Positions 1-8,200 of a stretch of 12,614 nt of DNA are shown piece by piece. A program made the position numbers and the translations under genes. Positions within the stretch are counted from its first letter, which is position 1, and every line of letters starts with the position of its first letter. The notes beneath the pieces were generated by a model. It saw nothing but the letters and a program-made list of their open reading frames with translations, did not search any database and was not told the origin of the DNA. This DNA is from Collinsella aerofaciens (GTDB lineage: Bacteria > Actinomycetota > Coriobacteriia > Coriobacteriales > Coriobacteriaceae). The DNA is taken from positions 1 through 12,614 of the forward strand of contig JAUUSS010000070.1 of assembly GCA_030841765.1 (NCBI GenBank). Reading direction: 5' to 3'.

Positions 1-16
1 AATGTCATCTGCAATC

Positions 17-47
17 CGCTAGCACGTGGCTCGGACTGCTGCTAGCG
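17..47 (-). other. Short inverted repeat just downstream of pepD
   Basis: Eight-base arms CGCTAGCA (17-24) and TGCTAGCG (40-47) enclose 15 bases, starting seven bases beyond the pepD stop codon in the direction of transcription. Each arm contains the self-complementary GCTAGC. No T-run follows on the minus strand, so an intrinsic terminator is doubtful; it may be a weak 3' stabilising hairpin or chance. Positions 1-53 hold nothing else that I can recognise. Confidence 0.3.
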
Positions 48-53
48 CAACCT

Positions 54-1511
54 TTACGCAGCGAGGCGCTTGAGGACGTCGATGAGCAGCTCGTAGAAGC
101 GCTCAGCAGAAGCGAGCTCCATGCTCTCGTCCGGGGTGTGGACATCGGAGAGCGTCGGGCCCACGGCGATGGCGTCCAGACCGTGCAGGGCCTCGGCGAA
201 CAGGCCGCACTCAAGGCCGGCATGGATGGACTCGATGCGCAGCTCGGAGCCAAAGAGCTCGCGATAGCTCTCGACAAAGATGTCGCGGACCGGCGAATGC
301 TCGGCATAGCTCCAGCCGGGATACTCGAACTCAAACTTGGCGTCGAAGCCCAAGACATCGGCAAGCGTCTGCAGGCGGTCCTTGAACTCGTTCTGCAGCG
401 AGGTGATCGAGGAGCGCGGGGACAGCATAATCTTGACCTCGTCGTCAGAAGTGGCAACCACGCCGATGTTGGAGGAAACCTCGACGGAGCCGTCGGTGGC
501 GACGTTGCGGCGAATCACGCCGTTAGGGGCAAGACGCAGGGCGCGGATGAGGGCAAGCGCGGACTTCTGGTCCATGGCCTCGACCTCGGCGTCGTCGGCA
601 ATCTCGACGGTGCAGGTAAAGCCGGGGTCGAAGACCTCGAGCTCGGCGGTGACGTCGGCGATGATGCCCCTTGCGATCTCGGCCGCTGCCTCGGCGGCAG
701 CGTGGTCGGCGTAAACCAGCTCGGCCTTGCACTCACGGTTGATGGCGTTGTCCTTAGTGCCGCCGTTAAAGCTGACGATGGCGGGCTCGCCGGCGACCAT
801 CAGGCGGTCGATGATGCGGGCCATGATGAGGTTGCCGTTGCCGCGCTCCAGGTGGATGTCGGCGCCGGAGTGACCACCCAGCAGGCCGGAGATCTCGAGC
901 GTAAGGGTGCTGCCAGTCTTGTGCTCGCGCACGATCGGGCAGGTGTAGGTAACGACGACACCGCCGGCGCAGCTGACGGTGGCCACGCCCTCCTCCTCGG
1001 AATCGAGGTTGATCATGGTGCGGGCGCTAATCTGGGACTTGTCAAGCGTCTCGGCGCCAACCAGGCCAGTCTCCTCGTCGGTGGTGAACACGCACTCGAG
1101 GGCCGGATGAGCAATCGAATCGTCGTTGAGCACGGTGAGCATCAGAGCGACGGCGATACCGTTGTCGGCGCCCAGCGTGGTGCCGTTAGCGGTGAGGACG
1201 CCGTCCTTGACGACCAGGTCGATACCGTCGGTCGCAAAGTCGTGCTCAACGGAACCCAACTTGTCGCAAACCATATCGATGTGGCCCTGCAGCATCACGG
1301 TCGGGGCATTCTCGGCGCCGGCAGATGCGGGCTTGCGAATGATGACGTTGTAGACCTCGTCCTGATACACGTCGAGGCCGCGCTCCTTGGCAAACGCAAC
1401 CAGGAAATCGCTGATGCCCTTCTCGTTGCCAGACCCACGGGGGATCGCGCTGACCTCCTCAAAGAAATGGAACAGCTGGGCGGGCTCGTAGCCGGTAATC
1501 TTGTAGTCCAT
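54..1511 (-). CDS. pepD: Aminoacyl-histidine dipeptidase (PepD-type, M20 metallopeptidase)
   Basis: Cytosolic metallodipeptidase of 485 residues, close to the usual PepD length of about 485-490. It hydrolyses Xaa-His and other dipeptides, supplying amino acids from peptides. The M20 active site is complete: QGHID gives metal ligand His77 and catalytic Asp79, GADNG gives bridging Asp116, DEETG gives general base Glu146 and ligand Glu147, NLD gives Asp170, and DVHTPDE gives His458. These match the published Vibrio PepD residues (80, 82, 119, 149, 150, 173, 461) with a constant offset of three. The GGHSG segment near 212-216 marks the inserted lid/dimerisation domain. There is no signal peptide. 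The start at 1511 is chosen because AAGGAGG lies four bases upstream and the family begins there; an in-frame ATG at 1616 adds 35 unlikely residues. The gene stands alone, behind the clpC terminator, and ends with TAA. The family call is very secure; substrate preference is not visible. Confidence 0.95.
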   Translation of the reverse strand: MDYKITGYEPAQLFHFFEEVSAIPRGSGNEKGISDFLVAFAKERGLDVYQDEVYNVIIRKPASAGAENAPTVMLQGHIDMVCDKLGSVEHDFATDGIDLVVKDGVLTANGTTLGADNGIAVALMLTVLNDDSIAHPALECVFTTDEETGLVGAETLDKSQISARTMINLDSEEEGVATVSCAGGVVVTYTCPIVREHKTGSTLTLEISGLLGGHSGADIHLERGNGNLIMARIIDRLMVAGEPAIVSFNGGTKDNAINRECKAELVYADHAAAEAAAEIARGIIADVTAELEVFDPGFTCTVEIADDAEVEAMDQKSALALIRALRLAPNGVIRRNVATDGSVEVSSNIGVVATSDDEVKIMLSPRSSITSLQNEFKDRLQTLADVLGFDAKFEFEYPGWSYAEHSPVRDIFVESYRELFGSELRIESIHAGLECGLFAEALHGLDAIAVGPTLSDVHTPDESMELASAERFYELLIDVLKRLAA

Positions 1512-1620
1512 GGTGCCTCCTTGGCGCAACTGGTTAGACAGTAAGACATGCGACTTGTATATTCCCAGACTTTGCGTGCATAAACCAGTCGAAAACGCCG
1601 AGCGCTCTCGCATCATCGGC

Positions 1621-1650
1621 TAACGGTGGACCGTATAGCGTAACGGTCAC
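1621..1650. promoter_or_regulatory. TAACGGT direct repeat with nested inverted repeat upstream of pepD
   Basis: TAACGGT occurs at 1621-1627 and again at 1641-1647, exactly 20 bases (about two helical turns) apart. GACCGT (1629-1634) also forms an inverted repeat with ACGGTC (1643-1648). The element lies 110-140 bases upstream of the pepD start, beyond the clpC terminator, where an upstream binding site for pepD could sit. No known regulator motif is recognised, and chance cannot be excluded for repeats this short. Confidence 0.25.
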
Positions 1651-1668
1651 AACTTCCGCAGCTCTACA

Positions 1669-1700
1669 AATCGAGGCGCCCTTTCCGGAGCGCCTCGATT
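1669..1700 (-). terminator. Probable terminator of clpC
   Basis: Perfect 11-base inverted repeat: AATCGAGGCGC at 1669-1679 and GCGCCTCGATT at 1690-1700, with a 10-base loop. It starts 26 bases after the clpC stop codon in the direction of transcription and lies before the pepD leader. The tract that follows on the minus strand is short (ATTTGTAG), so termination efficiency may be moderate, but stem strength and position fit a clpC terminator that separates it from pepD. Confidence 0.7.
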
Positions 1701-1725
1701 GCGCGTATCAAATTGTCGCCACGCC

Positions 1726-4368
1726 CTACAGCGCGCCGGAACCGGCTTGCATCATGCCGCCGGGGCCCGAGGTCACGCCGCCGCTCACGGGCGCGGCGTT
1801 GCCGGTGTGCGGTACCGCCGGGGCGGTATCGCCACCAAGCGTGCCCGCCGGACGCGGTGCCGGGATCTCGCCCGTGCCGCGGCTAAAGACAAACTTGCCA
1901 TCGGCCACGTCGCACAGGACGGTATCGCCCTCGCCCCACTCGCCAGCCAGCAGTTCCTCGGACAGCGGATCCTCGATGAGCTTTTGGATGGCACGACGCA
2001 GCGGACGCGCGCCGTTGGTGAGGTCGGTACCCTCCGCCACAATCTTGTCGTAGGCCGCATCGGTAAGCTTGATGTTCATGCCGTTTGCGATCAGGCGCTG
2101 GCGCAGATCGTCCACCAGCAGGTGCGCAATCTTGGTCAGGTTCTCGCCCGAGAGCTTCTGGAACACCACGATGTCGTCGATACGGTTGAGCAGCTCGGGG
2201 CGGAACAGGCGCTTGAGCTCGCCCATCGCGCGGCCGCGGATCTCACTCGAGGTGAGGCCCTGCTCGCCGGTGGTGCCAAAGCCAACGCTCGCATCCTGCG
2301 CGATCTCGCGGGCGCCCACGTTTGACGTCATGATGATCACCGTATTGCGGAAGTCGACCGTCTTGCCCTGGCTATCGGTCAGACGGCCCTCCTCCAACAC
2401 CTGCAGCAGGATATTGAAGATGTCGGGGTGCGCCTTCTCGATCTCGTCGAACAGCACGACCGAGTACGGGTGACGGCGAACAGCCTTGGTGAGCTGGCCG
2501 CCCTCGTCGTGGCCCACATAGCCCGGGGGGCTACCGATGAGCTTGGAGACCTCGAACTCACTGCCAAACTCCGACATATCGAAGCTGATGAGCGCGTCCT
2601 TGCTGCCAAAGAGATACTCGGCGAGCGTCTTGGCGAGCTCGGTTTTGCCCGTGCCGGTGGGGCCCAGGAAGATAAAGCTGCCGCCGGGGCGACGCGGGTC
2701 CTTGAGCGGCGAGCGGCTGCGGCGCACGGCCTTGGCAACGGCCTCGACGGCCTCGTCCTGACCGATGATGCGCGTCTTGAGCACGCTTTCGGCCTGCAGC
2801 AGGCGGCGGCTCTCGCTCTCGGTGAGCGAGGACACCGGCACGCCCGAGGTCACGGACACGATGTCGGCAATCTGGGAGACATCGATGGTGAGCGGGCTGG
2901 CGTCGAGCTCGGCCGTCCAGGCAGCCTTGGCCTCGGCGAGCTCAATCTCGGCAGCCTTTTGCTGCTCGGTGATCTCGGCGGCCTTGTTCATGTCGTCGCT
3001 CTCGGTGGCCTCCTGCGCGGCGGCCTTAAGCTCCTCCACGCGATGCTCGGCCTCGCGCACCGGCTCGGGCGCGCGGTTGGCGGCGATGCGGGCGCGGGCG
3101 CCGGCCTCGTCAATGAGGTCGATGGCCTTATCGGGCAGGAAGCGATCCTGGATGTAGCGGTCGGAGAGGTTCGCGGCGGCCTCGATAGCACCCTGCGTAT
3201 AGCGCACATGGTGGTGCTCCTCGTAGCGCGGCTTGAGCGCGGTCAGGATCTTGACCGTGTCCTCGACGCTCGGCTCCTCGACATCGATGGTCTGGAAGCG
3301 ACGCTCGAAGGCCGGGTCCTTGGTGAGGTACTTGCGGAATTCCTCGGCCGTGGTGGCGCCGATAATCTGGAAGGCACCGCGCGCGAGCACGGGCTTGAGC
3401 ATGGAGCTCGCGTCGATGGAGCCCTCGGCAGAGCCGGCACCGATGATGGTGTGCATCTCGTCAATAAACAGGATGACGTCGTCAGCTTCGGTGGCCTCCT
3501 GGATCACGTTCTTGAGGCGCTCCTCAAACTCACCGCGATACTTGGCGCCCGCAACGAGGCCCGGCAGGTCGAGCGTCCAGATGTTCTGGTTCATAAGGTT
3601 CTCGGGCACGTTGCCAGCTGCAATCTGCTGAGCCAGACCCTCGACGATGGCCGTCTTGCCCACGCCGGGGTCGCCCAAGATAAGCGGATTGTTCTTGGTG
3701 CGACGCGAAAGGATCTCCATCATACGCTGGACTTCCTTTTCGCGACCAATTACAGGGTCGAGCTCGCCGTCGCGCGCCTTCTGCGTAAGGTTGGTGGCGA
3801 ACTGCTTAAGCGTATCGGTGCCGCTCCCCTTTTGCTGCGACGCGTCCGAGCCGCTAAAGAACGGCAGGCCCGCACCGGGACGCCCGGCACCGGCGCCGGC
3901 GAGCGGACGCTTCTTGTCCTGGTCCTTGGCGGTAAGTTTCTCGATAGCCTTTTTGATGGAGGCGGACGACACACCCAGGCGCATGAGGATGTCCATGGCC
4001 ATGCCGTTACCCTCTTCGACGATGCCAATCAGCAAGTGCTCGGTCGACACGTAGGTCTGGTTGTTCTCACGTGCCACGCGGAAGGAGCGCTCCATCACGC
4101 TAATGACGAGCGGCGTAAAGGCAAGCTTGGCCGCCTCGGTCTCCTCGCTGGGCTCGGGAACCGTGGTCTGGACCTCCTTGAGGGTGTCCATGATGTCGTC
4201 GTAGGAGATATCAAGCGAGCGCAGCGCCTCGGCAGCGATGCCCTCGTCCTCCTTGGCGAGTGCGAGCAGCAGGTGCTCGGTGCCCACCTTATTTGAGTGC
4301 AGATCGAGCGCCTCCTGTTTGGCCATCGACATGACCTTGCGCGCTCGATCGGTAAATCTATCTAACAT
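1726..4368 (-). CDS. clpC: ATP-dependent Clp protease ATP-binding subunit ClpC
   Basis: Hsp100 unfoldase of 880 residues that feeds substrates to ClpP. Order: double Clp_N repeat (about 1-146); Gly/Ala/Pro linker (155-175); AAA-1 with Walker A GDPGVGKT (232-239), pore-loop Tyr277 in KYRGE and Walker B FIDE (301-304); a short coiled-coil middle domain (about 433-485), the size seen in ClpC rather than ClpB; AAA-2 with Walker A GPTGTGKT (569-576), pore motif GYVG (616-619), Walker B VVLFDE (637-642) and sensor-2 GAR (786-788). VGF at 695-697 is the ClpP-docking tripeptide, so partnership with ClpP is expected. The start at 4368 (MLDRF) is the family start, with AAGGAA seven bases upstream; the in-frame extension to 4401 is rejected. 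The last 48 residues are a Gly/Pro/Ala-rich tail of unknown role. No ctsR, mcsA or mcsB adjoins it. The call is very secure. Confidence 0.97.
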   Translation of the reverse strand: MLDRFTDRARKVMSMAKQEALDLHSNKVGTEHLLLALAKEDEGIAAEALRSLDISYDDIMDTLKEVQTTVPEPSEETEAAKLAFTPLVISVMERSFRVARENNQTYVSTEHLLIGIVEEGNGMAMDILMRLGVSSASIKKAIEKLTAKDQDKKRPLAGAGAGRPGAGLPFFSGSDASQQKGSGTDTLKQFATNLTQKARDGELDPVIGREKEVQRMMEILSRRTKNNPLILGDPGVGKTAIVEGLAQQIAAGNVPENLMNQNIWTLDLPGLVAGAKYRGEFEERLKNVIQEATEADDVILFIDEMHTIIGAGSAEGSIDASSMLKPVLARGAFQIIGATTAEEFRKYLTKDPAFERRFQTIDVEEPSVEDTVKILTALKPRYEEHHHVRYTQGAIEAAANLSDRYIQDRFLPDKAIDLIDEAGARARIAANRAPEPVREAEHRVEELKAAAQEATESDDMNKAAEITEQQKAAEIELAEAKAAWTAELDASPLTIDVSQIADIVSVTSGVPVSSLTESESRRLLQAESVLKTRIIGQDEAVEAVAKAVRRSRSPLKDPRRPGGSFIFLGPTGTGKTELAKTLAEYLFGSKDALISFDMSEFGSEFEVSKLIGSPPGYVGHDEGGQLTKAVRRHPYSVVLFDEIEKAHPDIFNILLQVLEEGRLTDSQGKTVDFRNTVIIMTSNVGAREIAQDASVGFGTTGEQGLTSSEIRGRAMGELKRLFRPELLNRIDDIVVFQKLSGENLTKIAHLLVDDLRQRLIANGMNIKLTDAAYDKIVAEGTDLTNGARPLRRAIQKLIEDPLSEELLAGEWGEGDTVLCDVADGKFVFSRGTGEIPAPRPAGTLGGDTAPAVPHTGNAAPVSGGVTSGPGGMMQAGSGAL

Positions 4369-4399
4369 GCTCGTTTCCTTACATGAGTTCATCGAAATC

Positions 4400-4427
4400 A
4401 AAACGCCCGCCCGTCGGCGGCGCTTTT
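4400..4427 (-). promoter_or_regulatory. GC-rich hairpin with flanking A/T tracts in the clpC leader
   Basis: CGCCCGCC (4404-4411) pairs with GGCGGCG (4416-4422), seven base pairs with one bulge and a four-base loop. AAAA lies on one side and TTTT on the other. Read on the minus strand the stem is followed by TTTTGATTT, as in an intrinsic terminator, and it ends only 32-36 bases before the clpC start codon. It may stop readthrough from the tetR operon, act as an attenuator or structured leader of clpC, or terminate antisense transcripts, because the plus-strand side is also T-rich. I see no convincing CtsR, CIRCE or HAIR box in 4369-4560. Confidence 0.4.
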
Positions 4428-4507
4428 GTCTCTTTACCCACAGGTTGTCTATGTTAACAGCTGGAGGAATATCTATAAACCCGGCTCACATGAATGCAGG
4501 TTATGAC

Positions 4508-4535
4508 CGCATCGCGGGACTCACCGCGCGATGCG
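4508..4535 (-). other. Inverted repeat downstream of tetR
   Basis: Nine-base perfect arms CGCATCGCG (4508-4516) and CGCGATGCG (4527-4535) around a 10-base loop, 26 bases beyond the tetR stop codon in the direction of transcription. No T-run follows on the minus strand (GTCATAACC), so this is at best a Rho-assisted or weak terminator, or a 3'-end stabilising hairpin. It lies inside a degenerate copy of the tetR 3' end. Confidence 0.35.
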
Positions 4536-4611
4536 CGACAGGCGCCCCGCAAGATAAACCCTAGGCGTCTTTCACCACGTCGGGACTCGTCGCACGCGAT
4601 GCGCGATAGGC
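4516..4611 (-). repeat. Imperfect direct duplication of the tetR 3' end
   Basis: The end of the tetR coding sequence (4582-4611) recurs at 4516-4543. The copies share GGGACTC, then CGC, then GCGATGCGCGA and AGGC, about 25 of 28 aligned bases with one two-base gap. Translated in its best frame the outer copy reads ACRASRGESRD, against AYRASRATSPD in the TetR C-terminus, so the spacer appears to come from a tandem duplication that has since decayed or from a shortened longer C-terminus. The outer copy is out of frame with the present TAG stop. Confidence 0.55.
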
Positions 4612-5250
4612 ATCGGCCTCCTTGGAGACGCGTTCGAGCAGCTCGGATGTATCGACGCCCTCGACTTGCGCGACCGTTTCCACCGTCTGCATGGCGACCG
4701 CCCTCAGGTACGCGCACGCGCTGTCCCCCGGCTGCTCGAGGTCTATCTCCTCGCCGCCCTCCCGGGCAAAGCCGACCGCCATCACAAAGCCCATGATGCC
4801 CGAGACCAGAAAGCCCACCGCAAAGCTCGAATCTGCCTTGAGCTCTTCTCCGTCGGGGTGGACGATCTCTCTCACGCGGTCGATGATGATCGTATGGATG
4901 CCCTGCACGACCTGCTCGGCGGCACCCGCCCTCATGGTGATGACGATGCGCCGCAGCAGGCAGCGGACGTCGCGCCGGTCGAACGCCGAAAGGTCGCCCT
5001 CGCTCGAAAAATGCCAGAGGGCATCGGTGATGAGCTCGTTATCCTGCAGCAGCTGGGCTATGGCGATGGCGACGAGTTCATCGAAATCGTGAAAATAGTA
5101 GTAAAACGTTCCGCGATTGCACTGGGCGGCGCGGGTCACCTCGCCAACCGACAGCTCGAAGATGCTGTTGTTCTCGATGAGCTCCCAAAACGCCTCGATG
5201 ATACGGGTGCGTGCATCGGGCGCATCGGCGTCCTTACGCGGTCTCGCCAT
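4561..5250 (-). CDS. TetR/AcrR-family transcriptional regulator
   Basis: A 229-residue one-component repressor-type regulator. The N-terminus has the TetR DNA-binding domain: helix-turn-helix around 34-54, ending in the hallmark GTFYYYF (47-53), followed by HDFDELVAIA. Residues from about 65 on are mostly helical and should form the ligand-binding and dimerisation domain; a hydrophobic stretch at 144-162 (FAVGFLVSGIMGFVMAVGF) is probably a core helix, not a membrane segment. The start at 5250 (MARPRK) is preferred; a GTG at 5259 is possible. The start overlaps the giant gene's stop by 17 bases, so the two genes are co-transcribed and probably translationally coupled. The only strong palindrome of TetR-operator type nearby lies in that operon's promoter (9723-9743), so autoregulation is the natural inference. 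The effector is unknown; given its partner, an acyl-CoA or related metabolite is plausible. Confidence 0.92.
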   Translation of the reverse strand: MARPRKDADAPDARTRIIEAFWELIENNSIFELSVGEVTRAAQCNRGTFYYYFHDFDELVAIAIAQLLQDNELITDALWHFSSEGDLSAFDRRDVRCLLRRIVITMRAGAAEQVVQGIHTIIIDRVREIVHPDGEELKADSSFAVGFLVSGIMGFVMAVGFAREGGEEIDLEQPGDSACAYLRAVAMQTVETVAQVEGVDTSELLERVSKEADAYRASRATSPDVVKDA

Positions 5251-8200
5251 GCGCCTCACCGCACCCCTGCGCCTTGGCGTTCATGATGAGCATCTGAAGA
5301 CGGTTCTCCACGTTGGCGAAGCTCACGTCGGGATCGTAGTCGAGCGGCAGGAACTGCGCCGTGGGATACTGCTCCTTGAGCGCATGGATGAGCCCGCGCC
5401 CCACGACATGGTTGGGCAGACACCCGAACGGCTGCAGGATCACGAAGTTGCGGCAGCCGCGCTTGGCGTGCTCGAGAATCTCCGCCGGAATCAGCACGCC
5501 CTCGCCCGCATCGAACGTATGGTGCAGGATCTTATCGCTCGCGCGCACGAGCTCGGGCATGCGCGTCGGCGGCTCGTAGAGCGGGCTCGCCGCGCCCAGG
5601 CGGTCGCAACGGTCGTGCGCGAGCTCGAACAGGTTGTCCGCCGTGGCGTACCAGGCCTTTTCGGGCAGCGACAGGTCGACGTGGAACTCGCGCGACTGCG
5701 CATGCTTGTAGAAATAGGTCTTGCGGATCACGTCGGTCATGCGCGCCTCGATGACCTCGAGCCCGTTGTCCTCGAGGTAGCGCTCGATCTCGTGGTTGGC
5801 GCCGAGATGGAAATTGAGCAGGTACTCGCCCACGATGAGAACGGTCGGATGCGGGTTCGAGCGGTCGTACGGAACGGCGTCCATGATCGCAAGCGCGCGT
5901 TTGAAGCCCGTCGCCTGGCCTCTCAGCCCGGAGCGCTCCATGCCCTCGATAACCTCATCGAGCGCGCGGTCGAACGCAGCGTCCGCCGCGCCCTTCTCGA
6001 GCTCGTAGGGACGGATGCGCCTAAGCATGGCCTCGAGGGCATCGATCATGGGAAGACCGTAGGCGATCTGGATGCTCGGGCCAAGGCCGAGCTTGAAGCC
6101 CGGATGCGCATTGTGGGCATCGACGTCGTCGTTGGTGAGCACCGGGACATAGTCGTATCCCGCGTCGTCGAGCGCGCGGCGCAGCAGGGGCATGTAGTGC
6201 GTCAGGCGGCAGTCGCCGATATACTTGCCAGTCACCACGGCGACGTCGTGCGGGTCGTACTTACCGCTCTCGAGTGCCGCGAGCGCCTCGCCGATCACGA
6301 TTTGCGCGGGGAAGCAGATGTCGTTGTGCACATAGCGTTTGCCCAGGCGGATGGCATCCTCGCGCCCGATATCAAGGGCCTCGGCGCGCACGCCCTGATT
6401 GCGCATCGCCGCGGTCATGAGCCTGCAGAACGCATGGGAGGTGTTGGGGACCAGCGCGATCTTGTCGTGCCGGTCGCGCTTGGTGTACTTGACCTTATAC
6501 GGGTCGTCGAGCGGATGGACCGCGTGCACCCGGGCGCCCTCGGCACGCTCCTCCGCGCGACGACGGTTGACCGACTCGATAAACGAACGCACGCGAATGC
6601 CCATGGGACCGGCGACGTCGCTCTCATCGAGCTTGATCATCATCGGAACCTTGGAGCCCATCTCGCCCATCATGCGCGCGATCTCGTCGGTGAGATACGC
6701 ATCGTGGCCGCAGCCGAAGCTGCCCATCTGCACGAGCTCGAGCTCGGGCGTCGATGCGACGATGACCGCGCACGACAGCATGCGCGCATGATAGTTGTTC
6801 ACGATGTCGATGCGGCTGTTGGAAAGATCGACGTTGCAGACCCCCGGCACCGCATCGGGCGTCAGCACGGGGATGCCGCGCTCAGAGAAGAGCTTGGGCA
6901 GCCCGTGGTTGACCAGCGGGTCGTTGTGGTACGGGCGCGAAGCGATCACCACCGCGTAGCCGCCGTCCTCGTGCACGTTCTCGAGCACCTGCCTGCCGCG
7001 CAGCTGCAGCTGGTTCTCAAACGTCTCCTGCGCGCGGTCCGCCTGGTCGGTCGCCTTGGCAACCAGGTCGGCATCGATATCGAAGGTCTCCTTGCACCAC
7101 GCCTTGAGCTGGCGGTTTCGGTCGCCCTCGTCGTACCAGTGGAACAGCGGCGTATCGAACGGAACGCCGAAACGCTCCTCCGGGTTATCGGAATTGCGCA
7201 TCACGTAGGGGTATCCCTTTACGACGGCGCACATCCACTCGCTGGTAGAGGCGGTGTTTTCGGTGGGCACCGTCGTGATGATGGGCATGAAGATGCGGTC
7301 GACGCCGGCGTCGACGAGATTGCGGATGTGCCCGTGGACGAGCTTGGCCGGGAAGCACACGGTGTCGGATGTGACGTGCGCCAGACCGCGCTCGTACATC
7401 GCCTTGGTGCTGCGTCCCGAGACGCGCACCTTAAAGCCGAGCGTGCTGAAGAACGTCGACCAGAACGGCATGGTGTCCCAGAACTCGAGCACACGGGGAA
7501 TGCCGATCGTGACATCGCGCCCCCCGCTGACGGGAACCGTGGGGTACGACTCGAACAGCAGCTTCTCGCGGTCGACAAAGAGATTGGGGGCAGCCGCGGT
7601 CCGGTCGCGCCCCGTGCCGGGTGCCTGTGCCTCGCAAGCACCCTGCGGACGCAGCTCCTCCGCCGCGGGAACCTCGCGCACGAGCTCATCCCATGAGATG
7701 GCGCCGCCGCGCGGGCAGCGATTGCCCGTGACGTAAAGCGAGCCGTCGCCAAATGCCACGACCGCGCGCTGGCAGCGGTTGTTGCACCGACGGCAGGTAA
7801 CGTCGCCGAACTCGCGATGCTCGAAGCGCTCCACGGCATCGAGCCCGATAAACGACGTGCCGGCGTCGCCCTTGCGGCATTCCTCGCGCGCGAGCAGGGC
7901 GATACCGATAGCGCCCATCAGCCCCGGGTGGGGCGCACGCGTGACGGGTTTGCCCAGATACTGCTCGAATGCGCGCAGCACCGCGTCGTTTCGGAACGTG
8001 CCGCCCTGGACGACGACTTTGTCGCCCAGACGGTTGAGATTTGAAACGCGAATGACCTTGGTGAACACGTTCTCGATAATCGAACGGCAGAGACCGGCCA
8101 TGATGTCGCCCGGACCCTTACCGCGCCGCTGCTCGGAAACGACGCTGCTGTTCATGAACACCGTGCAGCGGCTGCCGAGAACGGCGGGGGCTTTGGACGA

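Noticed and set aside
18..27. Ten-base match GCTAGCACGT shared by 18-27 and the region near 9818
   Set aside because: Many 10-base matches are expected by chance in a window of this size, and the flanks do not agree beyond about one base.
1549..1561. TATACA (minus strand, 1556-1561) as a -10 element of pepD
   Set aside because: Four of six matches and no acceptable -35 at 16-18 bases (best is TTTATG); too weak to list as a feature, although the position would suit a 38-base leader.
4454..4717. 87-codon minus-strand frame over the end of tetR and the spacer
   Set aside because: It overlaps tetR in another frame; its similarity to the TetR C-terminus is explained by the local duplication, not by an independent gene.
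5117..7696. 859-codon open frame on the plus strand, and similar long plus-strand frames at 138-1544 and 2428-4296
   Set aside because: They lie antisense to well-recognised genes and show repetitive, shadow-like compositions (Val/Ala/Gly/His/Arg-rich) with no family motifs. Long antisense frames are expected in GC-rich genomes.
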